Virus record (IMG/VR): IMGVR_UViG_3300030419_003224
Coordinates: 7,383-37,332 of that record
Length of the DNA stretch: 29,950 nt
Direction: 5' to 3' (one strand)
Source of the DNA: a virus
The notes under the pieces were generated by a model that saw nothing but the letters and a program-made list of their open reading frames with translations, did not search any database and had not been told where the DNA came from. This document shows, piece after piece, positions 7,770 through 12,659 of this stretch. Position 1 is the first letter of the stretch, and each line of letters starts with the position of its first letter. The position numbers and the translations under genes are program-made.

Positions 7770-8133
7770 GCATTGCTTTCATATTAATATCAATCTGATC
7801 TTTTTTAACAATACCAATTCTATCTAAAATTTGTTTTGCCGCTTCTAATCTAATATTAGCATGGGGTGTTGTACCATCCTCTTCAAGCATATCTACCATT
7901 TTAGTAGCAGCTTTAGCGGAATGAGTAGCTAAGTAATTCTCTGCTCTCGAAACAATTTCTTGTTTCAAGTTACGCAAAACTTTAGGATATGAATGTTCTG
8001 AATATCCTGCCAATTCCCCTGCCTTTTTCGGATTGCCTCTTGCCTCTCCGAATAATGCGTCTAGAAACTTTTCCTGTGATTCGGTCAAGCTTCTTTTTTG
8101 AGTTGGCATTATAGTAGAATCCATGTTTTGCAT
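7711..8133 (-). CDS. Terminase small subunit (probable)
   Basis: First gene of the late operon. The 140 residues carry an N-terminal helical region with an HTH look (LTESQEKFLDALFGEARGNP, KKAGELAGYSEHSY), followed by long helices (EIVSRAENYLATHSAKAATK, ANIRLEAAKQILDRIGIVKK) as in small terminase oligomerisation domains. The pairing helix 'A..AGYS....V...' with 'RL.AAK.ILDR.G' is typical of the family. The ATG at 8133 has GGAAC upstream; the internal ATG at 8109 (MPTQKRSLTESQ) is an alternative start that may fit the family better. Position upstream of terL supports the role in recognising phage DNA. Confidence 0.75.
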   Translation of the reverse strand: MQNMDSTIMPTQKRSLTESQEKFLDALFGEARGNPKKAGELAGYSEHSYPKVLRNLKQEIVSRAENYLATHSAKAATKMVDMLEEDGTTPHANIRLEAAKQILDRIGIVKKDQIDINMKAMHGIFILPAKDNIDKDQTKG

Positions 8134-8295
8134 TTATCAGTTCCATTAATTCCGTAAACGGAATATTTTTAGTATTTATCTTAGTCATAGTCCATGAGAA
8201 CCCTAGGGAATTCTCAATTAGTGGTGCAGTTTAGTGATGACCCTATTTAGCCTATTGGCTGTGTATGATAGTGTGTGTCCTTTTAAAGTGCACCT
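8134..8295 (-). promoter_or_regulatory. Late-operon 5' leader with two inverted repeats
   Basis: The predicted transcript from the promoter at 8302-8330 starts near 8295, leaving about 160 untranslated bases before terS. Two self-complementary elements are visible: 8196-8215 (GAGAA...TTCTC, an 8-bp stem with two G-U pairs in the minus RNA, loop CCTA) and 8149-8164 (ATTCCG/CGGAAT, loop of 4) just upstream of the terS binding site. They could stabilise the mRNA, modulate terS translation or mark a packaging site; none is proven. Confidence 0.4.
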
Positions 8296-8301
8296 GATTC
8301 T

Positions 8302-8330
8302 ATTATACATACTGATAACCATTTTGTCAA
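8302..8330 (-). promoter_or_regulatory. Sigma-70 promoter for the late (packaging/head) operon
   Basis: Read on the minus strand: -35 TTGACA (8330-8325), 17-bp spacer, -10 TATAAT (8307-8302), a perfect consensus match. It faces terS and everything downstream to the left edge. A GATTC (GANTC) site lies at 8296-8300, around the predicted start. Confidence 0.9.
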
Positions 8331-8370
8331 GCAATAATTTAGGGTGCGACAATCTGTCTTAATAATGTTC

Positions 8371-8399
8371 TTGACAAAATTGGATAGGGGGTGTATAAT
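8371..8399 (+). promoter_or_regulatory. Perfect sigma-70 promoter facing a gene-free region
   Basis: TTGACA (8371-8376), 17-bp spacer, TATAAT (8394-8399). It is divergent from the late promoter, with about 40 bp between the two -35 boxes. No coding sequence follows on the plus strand for about 1.5 kb; the next gene is on the opposite strand. Confidence 0.88.
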
Positions 8400-8405
8400 G
8401 TACAT

Positions 8406-8790
8406 AGGTACCCCCAGGGGGTCCTTATATCTATAGCACAGGTAAATTTACAAGTTGCCCCCTAGGGATATTGTCGGGAGATATTCAGAATATAGACCCC
8501 AAGATATAGCCCAGTATATGGTTAACAGGGAAACCTGAGATTTTCTGGTGTTGCTATATATATTATCTAGGTAAGGGGGGGTGGTCGCCTGCATACCCTA
8601 ATGTAAAACAAAGTTAATCTTTGTAGAAAATCAAAGTCTAGCTGTAATATTGTCAGGGGTTTCATAAAAATTTTTTAAAGGTTCCCAAAAAATCCCCCTA
8701 GTAAAATCTGGTTATCACTTGGGGGGAAATTGGGGATCGTAAATTTTTGTAGCTATTAAACCCTGATGTAAACCAAGTTTAATCAGGCAT
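8406..8790 (+). ncRNA. Candidate structured non-coding RNA or control region
   Basis: No plausible gene lies in 8400-8845 on either strand; only frames of about a dozen codons occur. The stretch starts at the predicted start point of the perfect promoter at 8371 and holds several self-complementary elements: an ACCCCC/GGGGGT palindrome near 8410-8422, ATATTC-A-GAATAT near 8482, ACAAAG/CTTTGT near 8608-8623, a TCCCCC/GGGGGA pair (about 8692-8727) and CCTGAT/ATCAGG with inner TAAAC/GTTTA (8762-8787). Two 25-nt repeats (8595-8619 and 8760-8784) match at 21 positions. It may be a regulatory RNA, a replication origin or a packaging site. Confidence 0.35.
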
Positions 8791-8824
8791 AAAAAAAAAG
8801 CCCCCGATTTTTAGTCAGGGGCTT
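8791..8824 (-). terminator. Rho-independent terminator of the gene at 8846-9640
   Basis: Read on the minus strand: AAGCCCC, 13-nt loop, GGGGCTT, then a run of T (the A tract at 8791-8799). It begins about 20 nt after the stop codon of the solitary minus-strand gene. In the plus direction the trailing sequence is only weakly T-rich, so it may partly stop transcripts from the 8371 promoter as well. Confidence 0.85.
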
Positions 8825-8845
8825 CCTTGTTTTATTGTTTAGTTA

Positions 8846-9640
8846 TTAAGCTATTTTTTTAGACTTGTCTTTTCCGCTTAGGCTTTGATTATCCATAGTT
8901 TTGATGAAATTATTTCTAATTAAATCATCATCTAGAATAAATTTAATACTTGCAATAGTCCCAACATCCTCATCAGTTATTTTTTCAATTAACTTTTGCG
9001 GGTTGCTTTTTGCAAGTTTATGTAAATTTTCAAGTATTGCTAAAGTATCATTTAACAATTTTGAAATATTTACAGCTTTACCTTTTTGGCGTGGTGTTAT
9101 GTTAGATGGATATTTAGTATTCCATACTTTGTCTATAATTCCAGTATGTACTGGAACTAATTCCACATCAGTATTTTTTACTTTTTTAGTACCGCCCTTA
9201 ACACCCTCTAACTTTTGTACTTTAAAAGGTACAGCTACCATAGATTTTACAAAAACTTGATTATCTTTATCTATGTTAAACTCGTCTTTAAAATCATTTA
9301 ACATTAAACCAAGTTTCACACCTCTAGACACCGCCATTTCAAAAGCTGAATTGATATTTTCTTTTCTATCATAATCAGCCAAATCATAACAATGCTGTCT
9401 TAAAAATTTGATTGTATTCCAATCTTTAAGTTTTGTTATGTTTTTATTATTCATCATTTCAGCAACAACACTTTTAATACTTGTTGCTAATTGCGGTACT
9501 ATGTTTGTCATTAAAGTGGTACTAATATTTTTAGCTTTAAATAGTACCTTTTTTAATGGCTCATTAGACTTTAATGATTGCATATAATTCTCATTTTCTT
9601 TTTGAGAATTGTCAGCTTTCATTTTTTCTAGTTTTTTCAT
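8846..9640 (-). CDS. Solitary unknown protein (264 aa) between late and early regions
   Basis: The start is set at the ATG at 9640, which has GAGGT five bases upstream; the frame extends to an ATG at 9697, but that coincides with the predicted transcription start. No family is recognised. The protein is Lys/Asn rich and helical at both ends, with a central part of mixed strands (NQVFVKSMVAVPFKVQKLEG, TDVELVPVHTGIIDKVWNTK) and a basic C-terminus. It has its own promoter and terminator and points against the early genes. This arrangement fits a regulator or an accessory (moron-like) gene, but nothing in the sequence proves either. Confidence 0.8.
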   Translation of the reverse strand: MKKLEKMKADNSQKENENYMQSLKSNEPLKKVLFKAKNISTTLMTNIVPQLATSIKSVVAEMMNNKNITKLKDWNTIKFLRQHCYDLADYDRKENINSAFEMAVSRGVKLGLMLNDFKDEFNIDKDNQVFVKSMVAVPFKVQKLEGVKGGTKKVKNTDVELVPVHTGIIDKVWNTKYPSNITPRQKGKAVNISKLLNDTLAILENLHKLAKSNPQKLIEKITDEDVGTIASIKFILDDDLIRNNFIKTMDNQSLSGKDKSKKIA

Positions 9641-9702
9641 TTTTACCTCATTATTGATTAAACCAATATTAAAATTAATATTTTTAAATTTAATCATAAT
9701 TA

Positions 9703-9732
9703 GTTATAGCATTATTTATATTTTAATTGCAA
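9703..9732 (-). promoter_or_regulatory. Promoter of the solitary 264-aa gene
   Basis: Minus strand: TTGCAA (9732-9727), 18-bp spacer, TATAAC (9708-9703). The predicted start point falls at about 9696-9697, giving a leader of roughly 56 nt before the ATG at 9640. Confidence 0.55.
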
Positions 9733-9758
9733 GTGATTTGATTATTTTTTTTAAATAA

Positions 9759-9772
9759 TTAACACGTGTTAA
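9759..9772. promoter_or_regulatory. Perfect 14-bp palindrome, candidate operator
   Basis: TTAACACGTGTTAA is fully self-complementary and lies between the divergent promoters at 9703-9732 (minus) and 9860-9888 (plus). It is a good size for a dimeric repressor or activator site. No regulator is assigned. Confidence 0.45.
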
Positions 9773-9810
9773 GTTGCGACATTACGCCACACCTATACAC
9801 CTATAAATTG

Positions 9811-9857
9811 TACAACCTATAATTGTGTGATATTTATACAACAATTTAGTGTGATAT
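9811..9857 (+). repeat. Two direct repeats upstream of the first early promoter
   Basis: TACAAC-(9 to 11 nt)-GTGTGATAT occurs at 9811-9833 and 9837-9857, 26 bp apart, and the second copy ends 2 bp before the -35 box of the promoter at 9860. ACCTATA also occurs three times in 9791-9821. The layout suggests tandem binding sites controlling early transcription. Confidence 0.45.
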
Positions 9858-9859
9858 AT

Positions 9860-9888
9860 TTGACACACACAACTGATAGTGGTATATT
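9860..9888 (+). promoter_or_regulatory. First early sigma-70 promoter
   Basis: TTGACA (9860-9865), 17-bp spacer, TATATT (9883-9888). It heads the whole plus-strand region, about 30 bp upstream of the first gene. Confidence 0.85.
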
Positions 9889-9926
9889 AAAAGAATAGTT
9901 AAAAAATAAAAAAGGGATAAAAAAAT

Positions 9927-10142
9927 ATGACTAGAATATTAATGGCGATTGCATTTGCAACAAGTTTTGGCTTGATGTTTTTAGGTCTAATTATTTTAAT
10001 ACATTTAGATTTATTTACAGGGCTTTTAATTTTTGCAATAGGTGGAATTTATTTTTTTAAATATTTGCCTAGTAATAATAAAGAATATTTAAAAGGACAT
10101 TCTTACAATGTAATAAGAATAAAACCAAAGACAAAAAAATGA
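9927..10142 (+). CDS. Small two-helix membrane protein (71 aa)
   Basis: First early gene. Residues about 4-26 and 28-46 are hydrophobic (MAIAFATSFGLMFLGLIILI, FTGLLIFAIGGIYFF), followed by a basic tail (KTKK), so two membrane helices with a cytoplasmic C-terminus are likely. GGGA upstream is the binding site. Its stop overlaps the start of the next tiny gene (ATGA). Role unknown; early phage membrane peptides often act in superinfection exclusion or host takeover, which is inference. Confidence 0.7.
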   Translation: MTRILMAIAFATSFGLMFLGLIILIHLDLFTGLLIFAIGGIYFFKYLPSNNKEYLKGHSYNVIRIKPKTKK

Positions 10143-10225
10143 TTGATATTAAATATAAAATATTTATTGTCATTATGTCGCTTATATATATAGCAGTAAT
10201 ATGGCAAGATTTAATGCTGTATTGA
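10139..10225 (+). CDS. Membrane micropeptide (28 aa)
   Basis: Read by hand: MIDIKYKIFIVIMSLIYIAV then eight more residues and TGA. The frame starts within the stop of the previous gene (ATGA overlap, implying coupling) and is one hydrophobic helix with a short charged N-terminus. No family recognised. Confidence 0.5.
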   Translation: MIDIKYKIFIVIMSLIYIAVIWQDLMLY

Positions 10226-10296
10226 CTTGACACAAAGAAAAGTAAGGCGTAAGGTTTGCATAGTATAAAAAAAAGAAAGGCAGAAAGCGAGGACAT

Positions 10297-10365
10297 ATGC
10301 AAACAACACTTGCGACATTTTTTTGGGCGACAATAGTTTTGTTATTAATAGCTACTTTCACTTAA
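10297..10365 (+). CDS. Membrane micropeptide (22 aa)
   Basis: Read by hand: MQTTLATFFWATIVLLLIAT then two residues and TAA. An excellent GAGGA site sits five bases upstream of the ATG, the main argument that this very short frame is translated. It is a single hydrophobic helix. Confidence 0.5.
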   Translation: MQTTLATFFWATIVLLLIATFT

Positions 10366-10381
10366 AAGAATAGGAAACGAA

Positions 10382-10433
10382 ATGGAAAACGACACGTGAA
10401 ACCCTCTATGCTTACGAGTATAGGGGGTTTTTT
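10382..10433 (+). terminator. Intrinsic terminator preceded by a five-codon leader frame
   Basis: Stem 10401-10411 (ACCCTCTATGC) pairs with 10418-10428 through 11 pairs (two G-T), loop TTACGA, then a T run to 10433. It closes the first tiny-gene cluster. A frame ATG-GAA-AAC-GAC-ACG-TGA (10382-10399) with AGGAAA upstream ends one base before the stem, so a ribosome stopping there would cover the hairpin's 5' arm, as in a leader-peptide attenuator. Confidence 0.8.
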
Positions 10434-10435
10434 AT

Positions 10436-10464
10436 TTGACATATCAAAATTCTTATGGTAGTAT
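10436..10464 (+). promoter_or_regulatory. Early sigma-70 promoter
   Basis: TTGACA (10436-10441), 17-bp spacer, TAGTAT (10459-10464). It lies directly after the terminator at 10401-10433 and restarts transcription for the gene at 10501. Confidence 0.8.
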
Positions 10465-10500
10465 TAAACATAATCAAAAAATAAACAAAGGGAAATAACA

Positions 10501-10707
10501 ATGATAACTAAAGAAGATATAGACAGAGAGATGAAACATATACGAGATAGTCAGAACAAAGATAGACTACATCAAGCTACCCTAAAAGATACTGAACTTG
10601 AAAAAGTTAAAGCTATCTTTAGAAATAGTAATGGACTTAATAATATTTCTGAAAGTGATATGAAAGTATTTTCAGATTTTATGTATAAGAAAGGGGGGAA
10701 TAATTAA
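10501..10707 (+). CDS. Unknown early protein (68 aa)
   Basis: Highly charged, probably all-helical protein (MITKEDIDREMKHIRDSQNK) with a C-terminal SESDMKVFSDFMYKKG segment. No family recognised. AAAGGGAAATAACA precedes the ATG, and the gene runs 2 nt short of the next start, so the pair is co-translated. Confidence 0.75.
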   Translation: MITKEDIDREMKHIRDSQNKDRLHQATLKDTELEKVKAIFRNSNGLNNISESDMKVFSDFMYKKGGNN

Positions 10708-10709
10708 AT

Positions 10710-11027
10710 ATGATAACATATAAAGATATAGACCCTTATATTACTAGAACTAAAAGAAAAAAATCTAATAAGCACCAAGCACAATTAGATAATATTTCTA
10801 AAAGGTTAAAGGATATAAAGAAAAAATATGAAACTAATCAAGATAAAATGAAACCTTACGAGGACAAACTTGAACCTCTTGAAAAAGCACAACGGAAATT
10901 AGATACTCAAATATTGAAACTTGAATTAGCAAAGGATAAAATACTTGAAAAATATGAATATGAAGTAAAGAATCCTGACTACGACCCCGAATACGAAGAA
11001 CACGCATATAATAATGGAATTATCTAG
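10710..11027 (+). CDS. Unknown early coiled-coil protein (105 aa)
   Basis: Residues about 20-85 are an uninterrupted Lys/Glu/Leu-rich helix with heptads (QLDNISKRLKDIKKKYE, LEKAQRKLDTQILKLELAK), followed by an acidic C-terminus (NPDYDPEYEEHAYNN). AAAGGGGGGAATAA upstream is a strong binding site. The coiled coil suggests oligomerisation; function unknown. Confidence 0.75.
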   Translation: MITYKDIDPYITRTKRKKSNKHQAQLDNISKRLKDIKKKYETNQDKMKPYEDKLEPLEKAQRKLDTQILKLELAKDKILEKYEYEVKNPDYDPEYEEHAYNNGII

Positions 11028-11107
11028 CTACCTATCTCCAACGACTCCCTTTATGTTTAAGTGGTAGCTAATAATGAAACCCTACTGATAGCAATATTGG
11101 TAGGGTT
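11025..11107 (+). promoter_or_regulatory. Two stem-loops in the leader of the alpha-CTD-like gene
   Basis: TAGCTACC (11025-11032) is the exact complement of GGTAGCTA (11063-11070), and AACCCTAC (11078-11085) of GTAGGGTT (11100-11107). Both stems are 8 bp and perfect, and no T run follows, so they are not ordinary terminators. The first overlaps the stop codon of the preceding gene. They may be mRNA processing or stability signals, or an attenuator. Confidence 0.5.
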
Positions 11108-11138
11108 AAACTAATGAAAGGAACAAGGAATAAAGAGT

Positions 11139-11531
11139 ATGAAATATATAGGATATTACAGAGAAAATGTACTAAATCAATTAGTATCTGGTTTAGATAT
11201 ATCAACACGGGCAAAGAATTGTCTTAGAAATTATAGTATTATCTATGTAGGTGATTTAGTTCAATTAAATGAAGCGGGATTATTGATGATGACTTCTCTC
11301 GGCAAAAAATGTCTTGGGGAGATTAGGTACGCATTAAATAGTCTGTCATTACACTTAAGTTTGCCTATACGAAAGAAAAGCGAAGACGATACTAATCTTG
11401 AAGATATACCTATTGGTATAGAAACAATCGGTATAAGAAATGAGATAAATAAAATTAATAAAAGATTAAATAGTATAGAACCAATTATTCAACATTATGT
11501 TTCTAAAAGTAAATTATTTGAAAAGGAGTAA
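11139..11531 (+). CDS. RNA polymerase alpha-CTD-like transcription factor
   Basis: Residues about 15-75 align with the C-terminal domain of bacterial RNA polymerase alpha: GLDISTRAKNCL, IIYVGDLVQLNE, LGKKCLGEIRYAL, SLHLSL, against E. coli DLELTVRSANCL, IHYIGDLVQRTE, LGKKSLTEIKDVL, GLSLGM. Five residues at DNA-contact positions correspond exactly: Arg24 (R265), Asn27 (N268), Cys28 (C269), Gly55 (G296), Lys57 (K298); Glu61 matches E302, and Ser299 is replaced by Cys58. There is no alpha N-terminal domain, so it cannot assemble as an alpha subunit. A 55-residue C-terminal tail ends in a coiled-helix-like segment. It probably binds UP-element DNA and/or sigma or activators and redirects host transcription. 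The GcrA-like gene follows 8 nt later. Confidence 0.85.
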   Translation: MKYIGYYRENVLNQLVSGLDISTRAKNCLRNYSIIYVGDLVQLNEAGLLMMTSLGKKCLGEIRYALNSLSLHLSLPIRKKSEDDTNLEDIPIGIETIGIRNEINKINKRLNSIEPIIQHYVSKSKLFEKE

Positions 11532-11539
11532 AAGGAACT

Positions 11540-11710
11540 ATGAAAAAACTAGAAGATTTAGAACAACACGAGTGTAGATATCCATTGGGTGAATTCAATG
11601 ACCCACCAGAATTCTTTTGTGCAGATAGAACCTATCGTCATTACTCTTATTGCCCAAAGCATTTAATGATATGTATTAAGCCAGATAATGAGAGTAAAAA
11701 AAAGACTTGA
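11540..11710 (+). CDS. GcrA-like mini-protein (56 aa)
   Basis: Read by hand. The core is ECRYPLGEFNDPPEFFCADR then a Tyr/His segment and YCPKH, with Cys12, Cys27, Cys38 and His41. This matches the signature of the GcrA family C-terminal domain (CRWP.G......FCG......YC..H), which in Caulobacter GcrA binds sigma-70. The N-terminal HTH that reads GAnTC sites in GcrA is missing, so this is a sigma-interaction-like module alone. It is coupled to the alpha-CTD-like gene (8-nt gap, AAAGGAA site), and its stop codon lies inside the next promoter's -35 box. GcrA being alphaproteobacterial, this is also a host clue. Confidence 0.8.
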   Translation: MKKLEDLEQHECRYPLGEFNDPPEFFCADRTYRHYSYCPKHLMICIKPDNESKKKT

Positions 11711-11735
11711 CATTTAAGTAGTATTCTGTTAAAAG
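11707..11735 (+). promoter_or_regulatory. Candidate promoter with weak -10
   Basis: TTGACA (11707-11712) overlaps the stop of the GcrA-like gene. At 17 bp the -10 would be TAAAAG, a poor match. The segment TTAAAAGAATAG is also found just after the -10 of the 9860 promoter, so the two share a start-region motif. Confidence 0.4.
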
Positions 11736-11754
11736 AATAGATAAGGAGAACATT

Positions 11755-12042
11755 ATGGCATTTTATGAAGATGAACACTTAAGAAAATATAAAAGGGTAA
11801 TGCGAAAACACGAAAGCGAATTTACATATATTCGTGAACACCCCGAAGAATATGAAACTAAATTTGATTGGTTTCAGGCATTAGATTATAAATGGCGATT
11901 GGTTAAAGAGGCACTGAATAACTATAAAGTTGATGATTCTATGCACGAAAAGACAACTATAACTATACCATTAGATGAATCTAAAATAGCAGAACAGCAA
12001 AAACATTTAGAAGAAAATCAACAAATATCTTATGATGAGTAA
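11755..12042 (+). CDS. Unknown early protein (95 aa)
   Basis: A charged, mostly helical protein rich in aromatic residues (EYETKFDWFQALDYKWRLVK), with a strand-like TTITIPLDES and a Gln/Glu-rich tail. No family recognised. ATAAGGAGAACATT gives a strong binding site, nearly identical to that of the gene at 12760. Its end overlaps the next membrane-protein gene. Confidence 0.75.
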   Translation: MAFYEDEHLRKYKRVMRKHESEFTYIREHPEEYETKFDWFQALDYKWRLVKEALNNYKVDDSMHEKTTITIPLDESKIAEQQKHLEENQQISYDE

Positions 12043-12202
12043 AGTATTTACTTGGTTGTTATTATGGTTGTTAGGACTATGGATAGCAACCAAGATTTTT
12101 TTCAAACGCAAATTAGATATGGATAGTACCGACCTTTATCTATTTGCTATGCTTGTTGTGTTTTTTATTTTTATAGGTTGGTTAAAACTAGCAGGAATTT
12201 AA
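12035..12202 (+). CDS. Small two-helix membrane protein (55 aa)
   Basis: Read by hand: MSKVFTWLLLWLLGLWIATK forms a first membrane helix, a charged loop (FFKRKLDMDS) follows, and LFAMLVVFFIFIGWLKLAGI is a second helix. An in-frame ATG three bases upstream is equally possible. The start overlaps the previous gene by 8 nt and the stop overlaps the next ATG (TAATG), the usual coupling in this operon. Function unknown. Confidence 0.65.
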   Translation: MSKVFTWLLLWLLGLWIATKIFFKRKLDMDSTDLYLFAMLVVFFIFIGWLKLAGI

Positions 12203-12366
12203 TGTCAATTTATAAAGCGTATGAAAAATGCAGAAAAAAAGCTAGATTAAAATGGAGAAAAAGTAGAAAAGGACAATGGTGGGACTATCAATACTACCAA
12301 CGACCCGAAGTAAAAGCTAGACGACATCAAAAATATATTGAAAGGAAGATAAAAGGTTATGTTTGA
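12202..12366 (+). CDS. Small strongly basic protein (54 aa)
   Basis: The start is the ATG in the TAATG overlap at 12202; a longer frame from 12178 would lie in the membrane-protein gene. Arg/Lys/Tyr/Trp dominate (KARLKWRKSRKGQWWDYQYY), giving a high predicted charge. DNA or RNA binding, or ribosome association, is possible; no family recognised. Confidence 0.65.
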   Translation: MSIYKAYEKCRKKARLKWRKSRKGQWWDYQYYQRPEVKARRHQKYIERKIKGYV

Positions 12367-12595
12367 ATTATTATTATTACTAATCTCACCATCAGAAATT
12401 AGTCCAGAAAAAGCTATCGTTAAATATGTAGCAAAGGAAAAGTTTGTGAAGTATGAGAAGTGTGAGAAGTATGTTCAAGAAAATGTATATGTAAAGAGTG
12501 GAGATGAAAAGTTTGAAGGAGTTTTCTATAAGGTAGATAAGAAAGAGTATCGTGTAGTTCTTACTTACTGCAAACCAGTTGACAAATCAAAGTAA
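12359..12595 (+). CDS. Small protein with hydrophobic start (78 aa)
   Basis: MFELLLLLIS at the N-terminus, then a Lys/Val/Tyr-rich beta-like body with two Cys (KYEKCEKY, VVLTYCKPV). The start could be a short signal sequence, but it lacks basic residues, so export is uncertain. It overlaps the previous gene by 8 nt. Its last codons contain the -35 box of the promoter at 12579. Confidence 0.65.
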   Translation: MFELLLLLISPSEISPEKAIVKYVAKEKFVKYEKCEKYVQENVYVKSGDEKFEGVFYKVDKKEYRVVLTYCKPVDKSK

Positions 12596-12607
12596 TTGTT
12601 ATATATT
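12579..12607 (+). promoter_or_regulatory. Sigma-70 promoter running into a terminator
   Basis: TTGACA (12579-12584), 17-bp spacer, TATATT (12602-12607). The sequence continues TTGACAAATCAA, shared with the promoter at 13209. The predicted start lies at the foot of the hairpin at 12612. Confidence 0.8.
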
Positions 12608-12611
12608 ATAA

Positions 12612-12643
12612 GGGCAATCAGCGAGAGTTGGTTGCCCTTTTTT
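12612..12643 (+). terminator. Intrinsic terminator 4 nt after a promoter
   Basis: GGGCAATC (12612-12619) pairs with GGTTGCCC (12630-12637), one G-T pair, loop of 10, then six T. It ends transcripts of the early genes upstream and would also end transcripts from the promoter at 12579 after about 30 nt. Confidence 0.85.
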
Positions 12644-12659
12644 GTTTATACAATCAAGG

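Noticed and set aside
7982-8188. 68-residue minus-strand frame starting upstream of terS
   Set aside because: After about 20 residues it runs through terS in another frame and yields Arg/Lys-rich sequence typical of a shadow; the terS frame carries the recognisable protein.
8692-8740. G-quadruplex in the gene-free region (runs of six and four G)
   Set aside because: Only two long G tracts lie close together on one strand, which is not enough for an intramolecular quadruplex; pairing with the nearby C tract is simpler.
8901-9260. Plus-strand frame of 119 codons opposite the solitary gene
   Set aside because: It overlaps most of the 264-aa gene, which has the better promoter, binding site and terminator; composition is that of an antisense reading.
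10223-10260. Promoter from TTGACA inside the 10.2-kb spacer
   Set aside because: At 17 bp the -10 would be TAAGGT, too far from consensus, and a better promoter follows at 10436.
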